Positions 15,926-24,843 of a DNA stretch of 64,000 nucleotides are shown here, in pieces. A model generated the notes under the pieces. It did no database searches, had not been told where the DNA came from, and saw nothing but the letters and a program-made list of their open reading frames with translations. The position numbers were made by a program, and so were the translations under genes. Location of the stretch: assembly GCF_000819445.1 (NCBI RefSeq), contig NZ_CP005286.1, forward strand, positions 1,178,001 through 1,242,000, in the 5' to 3' direction. The first letter of the stretch is position 1; each line of letters opens with the position of its first letter. This DNA is from Corynebacterium humireducens NBRC 106098 = DSM 45392. GTDB taxonomy: Bacteria; Actinomycetota; Actinomycetes; Mycobacteriales; Mycobacteriaceae.

Positions 15926-16572
15926 TGGGACTGCCTGTGCATGAGTCGTGGCAGCCGGTGCTCGCGGGCGTCGAGAAGCAGATCCACGACCTCGGTGACT
16001 TCCTCCGTGCCGAGCCCGCCTTCCTGCCCCGCGGCAACGACATCCTCCGTGCCTTCCAGGACCCCTTCGACGAGGTGAAGGTGCTCATCGTGGGGCAGGA
16101 CCCGTACCCCACGCCCGGACACGCGATGGGACTGAGCTTCTCGACGAACCCCGGCGTCCGCCCCCTCCCACGCAGCCTCGCCAACATCTACCGGGAGCTG
16201 CACACCGACCTCGGGCTGCCGGTCGCGGAGGACGGCGACCTCACCCCGTGGGCGCGGCAGGGCGTGCTCCTGCTCAACAGGGTCCTCACCGTGCGGCCCG
16301 GGAAACCCGCCTCCCACCGCGGCAAGGGCTGGGAGGCGGTCACCGAGGCGGCCATCCGCGCCCTGGCGGAACGTGACGCCCCGCTCGTGGCGATCCTCTG
16401 GGGACGCGACGCGCAGACCGCCGCCCGCTTCCTCGGCGACACGCCGCGGATCGAGTCCCCGCACCCCTCGCCGCTGTCCGCATCCCGGGGTTTCTTCGGG
16501 TCCCGCCCCTTTTCGCGGGCGAATGAGCTCCTCGTGTCGGCGGGGGCGGAACCGGTGGACTGGCGGCTGTAG
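15925..16572 (+). CDS. ung: Uracil-DNA glycosylase
   Basis: A 215-residue family-1 UDG that removes uracil from DNA. Seen: the catalytic water-activating loop [34 protein letters not shown], and the minor-groove loop [17 protein letters not shown]. Start ATG 15925 overlaps the thiL stop, giving coupling. Its TAG stop (16570-16572) is the first half of the next gene's -10 hexamer. Confidence 0.96.
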   Translation: MGLPVHESWQPVLAGVEKQIHDLGDFLRAEPAFLPRGNDILRAFQDPFDEVKVLIVGQDPYPTPGHAMGLSFSTNPGVRPLPRSLANIYRELHTDLGLPVAEDGDLTPWARQGVLLLNRVLTVRPGKPASHRGKGWEAVTEAAIRALAERDAPLVAILWGRDAQTAARFLGDTPRIESPHPSPLSASRGFFGSRPFSRANELLVSAGAEPVDWRL

Positions 16573-16575
16573 ACT
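16570..16575 (+). promoter_or_regulatory. -10 hexamer built on the ung stop codon
   Basis: TAGACT begins with the ung stop codon and lies 8 bases before ATG 16584. The following gene therefore probably has its own leaderless mRNA. Confidence 0.55.
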
Positions 16576-16583
16576 ACGGCCTT

Positions 16584-18023
16584 ATGTCCCATCCGCGTGA
16601 GCTAGACGGCAGCCGACTCCACGACTGGGCGGCCCGTGCCGTCACCGAGCTGTCCGCCCGCCGCGCGGAGATCAACGCCCTCAACGTCTTCCCCGTCCCC
16701 GACGCCGACACCGGCTCCAACATGGCCCACACGATGGAGGCGGCCCTCGCCGAGGTGGAGAAGCTCACCGGCAGCCCCGACGCGGCCGCCGTCGCCGGCG
16801 CCCTGGCCGTGGGCAGCGTGCGCGGGGCCCGCGGCAACTCCGGCCTCGTGCTCAGCCAGGTGCTGCGGGCCGTCGCGGACTCCGCCTCCAACGGCTGCGT
16901 CGACGGCGGCAGCATCGCCCGCTCCCTCATCCTCGCGGTCCAGCTCGTCGACCGGGCGATCGCGGAACCGGTGGAGGGCACGGTCATCACCGTCCTGCGG
17001 GCCGCGGCCGTCGCCGCCGAGTCCTGCGACGCCGCCGGGGGGACCCTGCACCAGGTGGTCACCGCCGCCGTCGAGGCTGGCCGCACCGCCCTGGCCAACA
17101 CGCCCTCCCAGCTGGAGGTCCTCCGCGAGGCGGGCGTCGTCGACGCCGGCGGCACCGGCTTCCTCGTCCTCCTGGAGACCCTCCTCGCCGAGATCGAGGG
17201 CACCGCCGTCCACGAGACCCCGCGCGTCGCCCCGGCCGCGCCCGCCCCGGACCTCGAGGTCACGTTCTTCTACTCCGGGGACCTGGACCTCCTGCAGACC
17301 CGCATCAGCCCCCTCGGCGACAGTCTGGTCATCGCCCGCGCCGACGACACCTCCGGCCGCGTCCACATCCACTCCCGCGACGCCGGCCAGGTCATCGAGA
17401 CCGCCTACGCCACCGGCCAGGTCAGCGACCTGCGGCTCGAGGTGCTTCCCGACGCCCCCCAGGTCGACGCCCCCCGCCGCGTCGTCGTCGCCGTCACCCC
17501 ACCCGGCTCCGTCGCCGAGCTCTACCGCGAGGCCGGCGCCATCGTCGTCGCGCCGGGGGAGGACGTCGTGTCCCGGATCCTCTCGCAGGTCCGCTCCTCC
17601 CGTGCCCAGGAACTCATCCTCCTGCCCAACGGACTTCTCGACCGCCGCCAGCTCGTCTCCGTCGAACGCGCCACCCACGCCTTCGAGCAGACCTTCACCA
17701 TCGTGCCCACCGGCCGCCTCGTCACCGGGATCGCGGCCCTCAGTGTCCACGACGCGGACGCCCCCATCGGCGTCGCCGCCTACACGATGACCGAGGCCGC
17801 CACCGCGATGCGCACCGACATCGTCCCCACCACCCTCAACGGCTCCGTGGAGGACGCCGTCTCCGGGATCTGCCGGGACATGCTCGCCACCGGGGGAGAG
17901 CACGTCATCCTGCTGACGGGGACGGAGGTGGACGTCGAGAAGCTCAGTGAGGACCTCGGCGTCGAGGTCCTCGCCTTCCCCGCCGACGGACTGGGGCACC
18001 TCGTGGAGATCGGGGTCGAGTAG
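16584..18023 (+). CDS. DAK2-domain protein (YloV/FakA-like kinase)
   Basis: A 479-residue protein. The N-terminal DhaL/DAK2 ATP-binding domain (about residues 1-200) carries the metal-binding INALNVFPVPDADTGSNM motif and GSVRGARGNSGLVLSQ. The rest is the middle and C-terminal region shared with FakA, the ATP-binding subunit of Firmicutes fatty-acid kinase. No DegV/FakB partner lies in the window, so the substrate is open. Set between ung and recG, as in related genomes. Start fixed by the leaderless promoter at 16570. Confidence 0.85.
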   Translation: MSHPRELDGSRLHDWAARAVTELSARRAEINALNVFPVPDADTGSNMAHTMEAALAEVEKLTGSPDAAAVAGALAVGSVRGARGNSGLVLSQVLRAVADSASNGCVDGGSIARSLILAVQLVDRAIAEPVEGTVITVLRAAAVAAESCDAAGGTLHQVVTAAVEAGRTALANTPSQLEVLREAGVVDAGGTGFLVLLETLLAEIEGTAVHETPRVAPAAPAPDLEVTFFYSGDLDLLQTRISPLGDSLVIARADDTSGRVHIHSRDAGQVIETAYATGQVSDLRLEVLPDAPQVDAPRRVVVAVTPPGSVAELYREAGAIVVAPGEDVVSRILSQVRSSRAQELILLPNGLLDRRQLVSVERATHAFEQTFTIVPTGRLVTGIAALSVHDADAPIGVAAYTMTEAATAMRTDIVPTTLNGSVEDAVSGICRDMLATGGEHVILLTGTEVDVEKLSEDLGVEVLAFPADGLGHLVEIGVE

Positions 18024-18025
18024 AC

Positions 18026-20131
18026 GTGCTCGGCTGGAGCGACGACCGACCGCTCGCGGAGGTCCTCCCGAAGAAGGAGGCCACCGCCCTGCAGAAGGCC
18101 TTCGGCTACACCACCTGCATGGAGCTCCTGCAGCACACGCCCCGCGCCTGGTCACGCCACGGCTCCGACGTGCTCGCCGACGACGCCGCCGAGGGCGACA
18201 TCATCACCTGCGTGGGTAGCGTCCTCGACGTCAGCGTCCTGCAGCGGGACAGGACCCACATCACCCGCGTGACCATCAGCGACGGCCACAACCGCTTCAC
18301 CGCGTCCTTCTTCAACTCCCGCTGGATCCCCCGGGTGCTCACCCCGGGCATGCGCGCCATGTTCTCCGGCAAGCTCAACTTCTACCGCGGCACCCCGCAG
18401 CTCCAGCACCCCGACTTCCTCGTCCTGCCCGGACCGGGGGAGAAGATGGCCGGCTCCGGCTCCATGAAGACCATCGCCCTCTACGGCGACCCCGACGAAC
18501 TTTTCGACGACCTCGACCACATCCCCATCTACCCGGCCCGCGCCGCCATGGCGTCCTGGCGCATCATGGCGGCGGTCCGGCACATCCTCGCCACCCTCGA
18601 TCCCGTGCCGGAACCCCTCGGCGAGGTCCCCGAGGGACTGGTCAGCCTCGACGAGGCCATCCGCGGCGTCCATTTCCCCGGCCCCGAGGGGCCCGGCCCC
18701 CACCTCGAGCGACTCAAGTACAACGAGGCCCTCACCCTGGGGCTGGTCATGGCGCTGCGCCGCCTCGACACGCTGCGCCGCGACGCACCCCCCATGCCAC
18801 CCCGCGACGACGCCCACCGCGCCGGGCTGCTCGGGGCCCTGCCCTATGAACTCACGGCCGGGCAACGTGACGTCATCGACGAGATCACCCGGGACCTGGA
18901 GGCCGGGGAGCCCATGAGCCGGCTCCTCCAGGGCGAGGTCGGTTCCGGCAAGACGGTCGTCTCCCTGATCGCCATGCTGCAGGCCGTCGACGCCGGGCAC
19001 CAGTGCGCCCTGCTGGCCCCCACCGAGGTGCTCGTCGCCCAGCACGCCCGCACCCTCACCACCCTGCTCGCCGACGCCGGTCTGCCCGTCTCCGTCGTCC
19101 CCCTCACCGGTTCCATGAGCGTCCCCGTCAAGCGGCAGGCCCTGCTCGACATCGTCTCCGGCCAGGCCGACATCGTCGTGGGCACCCACGCGATCATCCA
19201 GGACACCGTCGAGTTCTTCGACCTGGGGCTGGTCGTCGTCGACGAGCAGCACCGCTTCGGCGTCGAGCAGCGCGCCCGCCTGCGTTCCAAGGGCCGCGAC
19301 GGGATGACCCCGCACCTGCTCGTCATGACCGCCACCCCCATCCCCCGCACCATCGCCATGACCGTCTTCGGCGACCTCGCGGTGTCCACCCTGCGGGAGC
19401 TGCCCGGTGGCCGCCAGCCCATCGAGACCTTCGTCGTACCCGAACACCGTTCCTCCTGGGTGCGGCGGGCGATCCTCCGCATCGGCGAGGAGGTCGTCGC
19501 CGGGCGGCAGGCCTACGTCGTCTGCCCCCGTATCGAGGGCCCCGGGGGAGTCCTCGACGTGTTCGACATCCTCGGCCGGGGCCCGTTCCGCGACTTCCAC
19601 GTCGGCTACCTCCACGGCCGGATGCCCGCCGAGGAGAAGGACCTCATGATGCGGCGTTTCGCCTCCGGGGAGGTGCAGATCCTGGTGGCCACCACCGTCA
19701 TCGAGGTCGGCGTCGACGTCCCCAACGCCACCGTCATGCTCATCCGCGAGTCGGAGATGTTCGGCGTCTCCCAGCTGCACCAGCTGCGCGGTCGCGTCGG
19801 CCGTGGCGGGCACGGGTCGCTGTGCATCCTCCACACCCTCGCCGCACCGGACTCCGAGGCCTACCAGCGCATCCACGCCGTCGCCGAGACCACCGACGGT
19901 TTCGCCCTCGCCGAGCTCGACCTCATCCACCGCCAGGAGGGCGATGTCCTGGGCACCAGCCAGTCCGGTTCCGCCCGCACCGTGCGCCTGCTCAACCTCC
20001 TGGAGGACTACGCGATCATCGACCGCGCCACCGGTGACGCCGCCGCCCTCGTGGAGCGGCACCCGCTCCTCGCCCAGCGACTCGTCCTGGAGATCGACCG
20101 GGTGGACCGGGAGTTCCTCGAGAAAAGCTAG
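18026..20131 (+). CDS. recG: ATP-dependent DNA helicase RecG
   Basis: A 701-residue branch-migration helicase. N-terminal wedge/OB domain, then the SF2 helicase core: Walker A LLQGEVGSGKTVVS, VVDEQHRFG (DExH box), MTATPIPRTIA, and the motif VI region QLRGRVGRGGHGS. It processes stalled forks and recombination intermediates. The start is GTG 18026, two bases behind the DAK2 gene, so co-transcription is likely. Its TAG stop forms the start of the -10 box of the next gene. Confidence 0.96.
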   Translation: MLGWSDDRPLAEVLPKKEATALQKAFGYTTCMELLQHTPRAWSRHGSDVLADDAAEGDIITCVGSVLDVSVLQRDRTHITRVTISDGHNRFTASFFNSRWIPRVLTPGMRAMFSGKLNFYRGTPQLQHPDFLVLPGPGEKMAGSGSMKTIALYGDPDELFDDLDHIPIYPARAAMASWRIMAAVRHILATLDPVPEPLGEVPEGLVSLDEAIRGVHFPGPEGPGPHLERLKYNEALTLGLVMALRRLDTLRRDAPPMPPRDDAHRAGLLGALPYELTAGQRDVIDEITRDLEAGEPMSRLLQGEVGSGKTVVSLIAMLQAVDAGHQCALLAPTEVLVAQHARTLTTLLADAGLPVSVVPLTGSMSVPVKRQALLDIVSGQADIVVGTHAIIQDTVEFFDLGLVVVDEQHRFGVEQRARLRSKGRDGMTPHLLVMTATPIPRTIAMTVFGDLAVSTLRELPGGRQPIETFVVPEHRSSWVRRAILRIGEEVVAGRQAYVVCPRIEGPGGVLDVFDILGRGPFRDFHVGYLHGRMPAEEKDLMMRRFASGEVQILVATTVIEVGVDVPNATVMLIRESEMFGVSQLHQLRGRVGRGGHGSLCILHTLAAPDSEAYQRIHAVAETTDGFALAELDLIHRQEGDVLGTSQSGSARTVRLLNLLEDYAIIDRATGDAAALVERHPLLAQRLVLEIDRVDREFLEKS

Positions 20132-20134
20132 TCT
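20129..20134 (+). promoter_or_regulatory. -10 hexamer built on the recG stop codon
   Basis: TAGTCT starts with the recG stop and is 7 bases before ATG 20142, giving a leaderless start for the biotin-carrier gene and its downstream partners. Confidence 0.55.
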
Positions 20135-20141
20135 GTAGGAC

Positions 20142-20351
20142 ATGGATATCTGTGCCCCCTTCGCCGGCATCGTGCGGTACCACGTGTCGGCCGGAGACTC
20201 CGTCGACACCGGCGACCCCCTCGCCACCGTCGAGGCAGTCAAGCTCGAGGCCCCGGTGCTCGCGCCCGGCCCCGGCACCGTCACCTCCCTCGCCGTCGAG
20301 GACTTCAGCGACGTGCTCGGCGGCGACCTGCTCCTGGAGGTCAGCGAGTGA
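20142..20351 (+). CDS. Small biotin/lipoyl-attachment (biotin carboxyl carrier-like) protein
   Basis: A 69-residue stand-alone carrier domain. The attachment loop reads VEAVKLEAP, with the modifiable Lys where biotinyl domains have EAMKM; Met to Val before the Lys is unusual but tolerated in some families. The fold signs are APFAGIV at the start and the paired glycines GPGTVTSL, GGDLLLEV. It may accept biotin for an acyl-CoA carboxylase encoded elsewhere. The stop overlaps the GTG start of rsmD. Confidence 0.8.
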   Translation: MDICAPFAGIVRYHVSAGDSVDTGDPLATVEAVKLEAPVLAPGPGTVTSLAVEDFSDVLGGDLLLEVSE

Positions 20352-20923
20352 CCCGCATCATCTCCGGGGAGGCCCGCGGCCGCAGGATCAAGGTGCCCCC
20401 GGCCGGCACCCGCCCCACCTCCGACCGCGCCCGGGAGGGGCTCTTCTCCTCCCTGCAGGTGCGTTTCGGCTTCACCGACGCCCGCGTCCTCGACCTGTTC
20501 GCCGGTTCCGGTGCCCTCGGCCTGGAGGCCGCCTCCCGCGGTGCCGCCGAGGTCGTCCTCGTCGAGAACAACCCGGCGGCGGTGAAGATCATCGAGCACA
20601 ACGCGGGCGTCGTGAAGCACCCCAACGTGCGCATCGAGGAGATGAAGGCGTCGACCTACCTCGCCCACGCGCCGCGCGAGCACTTCGACATGGTGCTGGC
20701 GGACCCGCCGTACGAGCTCACCGACGAGGCCGTCGTCGAGATGCTCGAGGCCCTGCGGCCCACGCTTGCCGACGGCGCCGCGGTCGTCATCGAACGCCAC
20801 GTCTCCTCCCCGGAGACCGCGTGGCCCGCCGGCTACGTGCCCACCACCCAGAAACTGAAGAAGCGCACCTACGGAATCGCCCGCATGGACATGGCCGTCT
20901 TCCACCGAGAGGAATCTGAATGA
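20348..20923 (+). CDS. rsmD: 16S rRNA (guanine(966)-N(2))-methyltransferase
   Basis: A 191-residue SAM-dependent enzyme modifying G966 of 16S rRNA. Seen: RIISGEARGRRIKVP and RPTSDRAREGLFSSL at the start, SAM motif VLDLFAGSGALGLEA, and catalytic DPPY. Start GTG 20348 in a 4-base overlap with the carrier gene; the stop overlaps the coaD start likewise. The rsmD-coaD pair is widely conserved. Confidence 0.95.
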   Translation: MTRIISGEARGRRIKVPPAGTRPTSDRAREGLFSSLQVRFGFTDARVLDLFAGSGALGLEAASRGAAEVVLVENNPAAVKIIEHNAGVVKHPNVRIEEMKASTYLAHAPREHFDMVLADPPYELTDEAVVEMLEALRPTLADGAAVVIERHVSSPETAWPAGYVPTTQKLKKRTYGIARMDMAVFHREESE

Positions 20924-21393
20924 AAGCCGTCTGCCCCGGATCCTTCGATCCGGTGACCATGGGTCACCTGGACATCTTCACCCGCGCGGCCAGCCACTTC
21001 GACGAGGTCGTCGTGCTGGTCACCGCCAACCCGAACAAGCACTCCGGCCTGTTCAGCGTCGAGGAGCGGATGGACCTCATCCGTCAGGTCACCGCCCACG
21101 TGCCGAACATCAGCGTCGACTGGTGGGGTGGCCTGCTCGTCGACTACACCAACGAGCACGGCATCTCCGCCCTGGTCAAGGGACTGCGTACCGCACTCGA
21201 CTACGAGTACGAGCTTCCCATGGCGCAGATGAACCGCCGGCTGTCGGGCATCGACACCTTCTTCCTCCTCACCGACGAGAAGTACGGCTACATCTCCTCC
21301 TCGCTGTGCAAGGAGGTCGCCAGGTTCGGCGGCGACGTCTCCGGCCTGCTGCCCGAGCCGGTCGTGGACGCGGTGAAGGCGAAGTACGCATAA
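20920..21393 (+). CDS. coaD: Phosphopantetheine adenylyltransferase
   Basis: A 157-residue nucleotidyltransferase of CoA synthesis (4'-phosphopantetheine + ATP to dephospho-CoA). Family marks: CPGSFDPVTMGHLDI (T/HxGH), the KGLRTALDYEYELPMAQMN block, and YISSSLCKEVARFGGDV. Normal length. ATGA overlap with rsmD. CoaE, the next enzyme of the pathway, is at 46448. Confidence 0.97.
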   Translation: MKAVCPGSFDPVTMGHLDIFTRAASHFDEVVVLVTANPNKHSGLFSVEERMDLIRQVTAHVPNISVDWWGGLLVDYTNEHGISALVKGLRTALDYEYELPMAQMNRRLSGIDTFFLLTDEKYGYISSSLCKEVARFGGDVSGLLPEPVVDAVKAKYA

Positions 21394-21401
21394 GCGGGGA
21401 G

Positions 21402-21407
21402 TAGTCT
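21402..21407 (+). promoter_or_regulatory. -10 hexamer for the TauE-type gene (leaderless)
   Basis: TAGTCT lies 6 bases before GTG 21414 in the 20-base gap after coaD, supporting a leaderless GTG start. Confidence 0.5.
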
Positions 21408-21413
21408 GGGCGG

Positions 21414-22157
21414 GTGTCTGAACTCCTGCTGATCCTCCTCATCGTCCTGGTCGGATCCGCGCTGCAGCGGATCTCCGGCATGGGGCTCGGCCTGGTCGCC
21501 GGGCCGGTGCTCGCCGTGACGATGGGGCCCGTCGAGGGCATCCTCGTCGTCAACGTGCTGGCCTTCCTCAACGCCGCCGCGACGACGGCCACCGTCCGGG
21601 AGTACGTGGACTGGAGGAAGTTCTCGCTCATCGCCTCCGTGCTCATCCTCGGGGCGGTCCCCGGTGCGTTGCTCGTGCGTGAGGTCTCGCCCTCCCTGCT
21701 GCAGGCGATCGTCGGTGCCCTCCTCCTGGTGGCGCTGGCGGTGACCACGTTCGGGCAGAAGTACATCCCGCAGGTCACCGGCAACGTCCCGGCCGTGGTG
21801 GCCGGCATAGCGGGTGGTTTCATGAACACCCTCGCCGGCATCGCGGGTCCCGCGATCACCGTGTACGCGCAGGCGTCACGGTGGGCGCAGCAGTCCTTCG
21901 CGGCCACGCTGCAGCCGATCTTCATGGTGGCGGGGGCGATCTCCTTCGGCATCAAGATCCTCATGGGGGCAGGGTCACTGTCGGACACCGACTGGCTCGT
22001 GTGGCCCGTCGGCATCGTCGGCATGGCGCTCGGGCTGTGGCTCGGCGTCCGGCTGAGCAGGAAGGTCCCCCGCCCACGGGCTCGTACCCTCGCTCTCCTC
22101 CTGGCCACCGCCGGTGGCGTCACCGCGCTGGTGCGCGGCATCAGCGGCCTCGTTTAG
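21414..22157 (+). CDS. TauE/SafE-family membrane permease
   Basis: A 247-residue integral membrane protein with about seven to eight hydrophobic helices, of the TauE/SafE (sulfite/organosulfonate exporter) family. The repeated half-motifs around GxxxQRISGMGLGLVAGPV and GGFMNTLAGIAGPAITVYA are typical. The substrate is unknown. Start GTG 21414 from the leaderless promoter. The 3' 183 bases are overlapped antisense by the HNH-endonuclease frame. Confidence 0.85.
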   Translation: MSELLLILLIVLVGSALQRISGMGLGLVAGPVLAVTMGPVEGILVVNVLAFLNAAATTATVREYVDWRKFSLIASVLILGAVPGALLVREVSPSLLQAIVGALLLVALAVTTFGQKYIPQVTGNVPAVVAGIAGGFMNTLAGIAGPAITVYAQASRWAQQSFAATLQPIFMVAGAISFGIKILMGAGSLSDTDWLVWPVGIVGMALGLWLGVRLSRKVPRPRARTLALLLATAGGVTALVRGISGLV

Positions 22158-23348
22158 GCGACGTCGGCGCTCCTGCGCCTCCTGCCGGGCACGCTCGTTG
22201 CGGGCGTCGCGACGCTGCACGAAGGTCTGCACCCAGCGCCGGTTCCCGGGCGTGAGCGGCCCGTCGGAACGGTTCTCCACGTAGGTGCCGTCCGCGAAGA
22301 GGAAGATCGCGTTGCCGGTCACCGGGCAGATGATGTAGCGGAAGTGGCCCGAGGTCTTGAGGTTGTGGTGGGTGCGGCACAGTTTCCGCAGGTTCCGGGC
22401 GGTGGTGGGGCCACCGTCGGCATGGTTGACCACGTGGTCGTTGTCGCAGAACTCGCCCGGCTCCTCACAGGCGGGGAATCCGCAGTCATCATCGAAGCCC
22501 TCGACGCAGGCCTCGATGTCCTCCGGCGTCCGGTAGCCCCTGCTGACCTTCTCGTAGATCTCGTCCATGTCCCGGATGGTGGCCGCCTTCGCCTCCCACT
22601 CGGCCGCGCGCTGCGGGCTCAACCAGCCGGCGCGCGGCATGTAGGTGGGGGCTCCTGGGACGTCGTGGGCACGGTAGACGTTGACGGTCACCTTCACCCC
22701 CTCGTCCTGGCCGGTGACCAGCAGCGCGTGCGCCTCGGCGAGGCCCGTGCCCCGTTGCGCCGCCAGTGCCCGCACCCGCTTCTCGACGACCGCCGCCGTC
22801 GCCGCGTTCATCCGCGCGGAGAGGTCCGCGGTGCCGTCGTTATTGAACTGCATGTGGTACGTGAGCTGCGGGAACTCCGGATCCTCCTCGTCGGTGGCGA
22901 TGGATGCGTCGAGCTCGACGACCATCGCCCGTATGCGCTTGGTGATCGCCTTCGGAGAGGGCAGCGGTTCGTTGGCCCGGGTGGGGCTGAGGAACTCCGT
23001 GATCTTCTCGTCGAGGACGGGGAAGTACCTCCGGTCGGCCAGGGTGAGTGCCGTCTCGATGGCGCGCAGGCGCTTCATGTCGAGGTGGTGGAGCTGCTCG
23101 ACCAGCTCCCGCAGGCGCGGCAGTTCGTCGAGCGTGGCGATGGCGAAGAGGTTCTTCTCGATGGTCCAGCGGGCCAGGCCCGTGGACCGGGCGAGAGGGG
23201 CGTACACGGCCTCGCTGTCGAACTGTTCGTCGACGCGTGAGGCCAGGGTGCGCCACAGGTGGTAGGTGGCACGGGTGACGGCGTGGGCGGTCACCGCGAG
23301 TGGGTCGTGGGGGTTGTTGACGGTGAAGTAGTGGGGGATCAGGCTCAC
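21975..23348 (-). CDS. DUF222/HNH endonuclease-type protein (13E12-like)
   Basis: A 457-residue protein of the actinobacterial 13E12/DUF222 class. A long helical DUF222 region is followed by a C-terminal HNH nuclease motif: DNDHVVNHADGGPT, then NLRKLCRTHHNLK. These often multicopy proteins are thought to be mobile or defence related, with no proven role. I chose GTG 23348 (VSLIPHYF), as no ATG precedes the conserved N-terminus; the frame further upstream is a shadow. The tail after the HNH domain is Arg/Glu/Pro-rich, low-complexity, and its last 183 bases lie antisense in the TauE gene. The true end may thus have been lost. Confidence 0.75.
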   Translation of the reverse strand: MSLIPHYFTVNNPHDPLAVTAHAVTRATYHLWRTLASRVDEQFDSEAVYAPLARSTGLARWTIEKNLFAIATLDELPRLRELVEQLHHLDMKRLRAIETALTLADRRYFPVLDEKITEFLSPTRANEPLPSPKAITKRIRAMVVELDASIATDEEDPEFPQLTYHMQFNNDGTADLSARMNAATAAVVEKRVRALAAQRGTGLAEAHALLVTGQDEGVKVTVNVYRAHDVPGAPTYMPRAGWLSPQRAAEWEAKAATIRDMDEIYEKVSRGYRTPEDIEACVEGFDDDCGFPACEEPGEFCDNDHVVNHADGGPTTARNLRKLCRTHHNLKTSGHFRYIICPVTGNAIFLFADGTYVENRSDGPLTPGNRRWVQTFVQRRDARNERARQEAQERRRRLNEAADAAHQRGDATGGGQEESEGTSPWAGDLPAQPDAEPQPERHADDADGPHEPVGVRQ

Positions 23349-23443
23349 CTCCGCAGGAGTCGCTAGAGTGTTCGAACCGAACTCTAGGGCACCACCCGGA
23401 CATGACCACCCCCGGGGGTGGAAAAGGGGTGCTCTACCTGCGG

Positions 23444-24148
23444 TTATCCGCGGCCCAGGTAGGGCATCCCGGCGGCGGTCACCGTCACCTGGTCCACGCT
23501 CACATCCGCCGGCATCGCCGCCACGGCGACGAGCAGACGGGCGGCCTCCGCGGCGTCGAACATCGGCTCCGAGCCCGTGAACGAGCCCAGCAGGGCCGTG
23601 CGTGCGTTGCCGATGTCCAGCTCGGTGGCGGTGATGCCGTAGGGGCGGCCGTCGAGAGCCGTGGAGACCGTCAGGCTCGCCACCGCGGCCTTGGACGCGG
23701 CGTACGCACCCACCCCCGGGCGCGGCGAGTGACCGGCGATGGAACCGTTGTTGATGATCCGCCCGCCCCCGTTGTCCGCCATCCACGCGAAGGCCTGCTG
23801 GGTGCACAGGAACGTGCCGGTGATGTTGGTCTCGAAGGTACGGCGCCACTCGGCCGGGTCGATGGTGTGCAGCTCGCCGGTCGGGCCGGGCACGCCGGCG
23901 TTGTTGACCAGCAGGTCGAGGCGACCGTGCCAACCGGTGATCTCGGCGAAGGCCTCCGCGACGCTGTCCTCGTCGGCGATGTCGCAGACGACCACCAGCG
24001 CGTCGTCGATCTCCGCGGCGGTCTCCTCCAGCGTCTCCCGGGTGCGCCCCAGGAGCGCCACCGCCCATCCGTCACGCCCCAGGGCCTGGGCGAACATCCG
24101 CCCCAGGCCCCCGCCGGCACCGGTCACAACAGCTACCTTCTTGTCCAT
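23444..24148 (-). CDS. Short-chain dehydrogenase/reductase
   Basis: A 234-residue classical SDR. N-terminal TGAGGGLGR (cofactor loop), NNAG, the active-site Ser and YAASK Tyr-Lys pair. The Arg after the TGAGGGLGR loop and GRTRE suggest NADP(H), tentatively. The substrate is unknown. Leaderless start ATG 24148 (TACGAT 6 bases upstream on the minus strand). It is only 23 bases from, and divergent to, the sugar isomerase gene, and their -10 boxes overlap. The two may act on related hydroxy acids or sugars. Confidence 0.85.
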   Translation of the reverse strand: MDKKVAVVTGAGGGLGRMFAQALGRDGWAVALLGRTRETLEETAAEIDDALVVVCDIADEDSVAEAFAEITGWHGRLDLLVNNAGVPGPTGELHTIDPAEWRRTFETNITGTFLCTQQAFAWMADNGGGRIINNGSIAGHSPRPGVGAYAASKAAVASLTVSTALDGRPYGITATELDIGNARTALLGSFTGSEPMFDAAEAARLLVAVAAMPADVSVDQVTVTAAGMPYLGRG

Positions 24149-24154
24149 GCGTCC

Positions 24155-24164
24155 ATCGTAGAGT
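24155..24164. promoter_or_regulatory. Overlapping bidirectional -10 boxes (SDR / isomerase)
   Basis: TAGAGT (plus, 24159-24164) serves ATG 24172; TACGAT (minus, 24160-24155) serves ATG 24148. The hexamers share two base pairs. The whole intergenic gap is 23 bases, so the two polymerases must compete. Confidence 0.6.
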
Positions 24165-24171
24165 GGTGCTC

Positions 24172-24843
24172 ATGATCACCGCGACAAACTGCTCCATCGG
24201 CCGGGCCAGCCTCACCGGCGGCCTGGACGCCACCCTGACGCCCAAGGTCGAACTGTGGTGGCCCTTCGCCCACCCCGACCCCACCGACGCCGAGATCAGG
24301 GGGGTCGTGGCCGAGCTGGAGAAGCGGAATCTGCAGCTCATCGCCCTCAACATGTTCGGTGGCGACCTGGCGGCGGGGGACCGCGGCATCCTCCACGAAC
24401 AGGACCTGCCGGCGGCCCACATCGACGCCCTCGAGCGTTTCCACGAGCTGACCGGGGTCTCCCGCTTCAACCTGCTCCTCGGCCGCGGCGGGACCCGGCT
24501 CACCGCCGATCAGGAACGCAGGTTCGCTGCGGTGGCGGGGGACGTCGGGAAGCGTTTCGGGGGAGTGGCGATGGTGGAGCCGATCTCGGCCACCCCGGAC
24601 TACCCCGTGACCACCGTGGACCACGCCGCCCCGCTCCTCGAGCACGGCGGCCTGCTGCTCGACCTCTACCACCTGGCGGTCAACGACGCCGTCGACCTCA
24701 GCGTCATGCCCGAGCACGTGCAGATCGCCGACAATCCCGGTCGCGGGGCCCCGGGCACCGGCAGCCTGCCGCTGGAACAGTGGGTGCAGCAGCTGCGCGA
24801 CGCCGGTTACGAGGGCGAGGTCGCCGCGGAATGGCTCCCGTGA
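24172..24843 (+). CDS. Hydroxypyruvate-isomerase-like TIM-barrel protein
   Basis: A 223-residue xylose-isomerase-like TIM barrel. Most similar in motif to hydroxypyruvate isomerase (Hyi): LNMFGGDLAAGDRGI and HVQIADNPGRGAPGTG match Hyi signature segments, as does the final [10 protein letters not shown] in place of GxxGxEY/W. It is shorter than the usual ~260 residues. Likely interconverts a small hydroxy-keto acid; the substrate is inferred. Start ATG 24172 from the leaderless promoter. The stop overlaps GTG 24840 of the Nudix gene. Confidence 0.75.
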   Translation: MITATNCSIGRASLTGGLDATLTPKVELWWPFAHPDPTDAEIRGVVAELEKRNLQLIALNMFGGDLAAGDRGILHEQDLPAAHIDALERFHELTGVSRFNLLLGRGGTRLTADQERRFAAVAGDVGKRFGGVAMVEPISATPDYPVTTVDHAAPLLEHGGLLLDLYHLAVNDAVDLSVMPEHVQIADNPGRGAPGTGSLPLEQWVQQLRDAGYEGEVAAEWLP

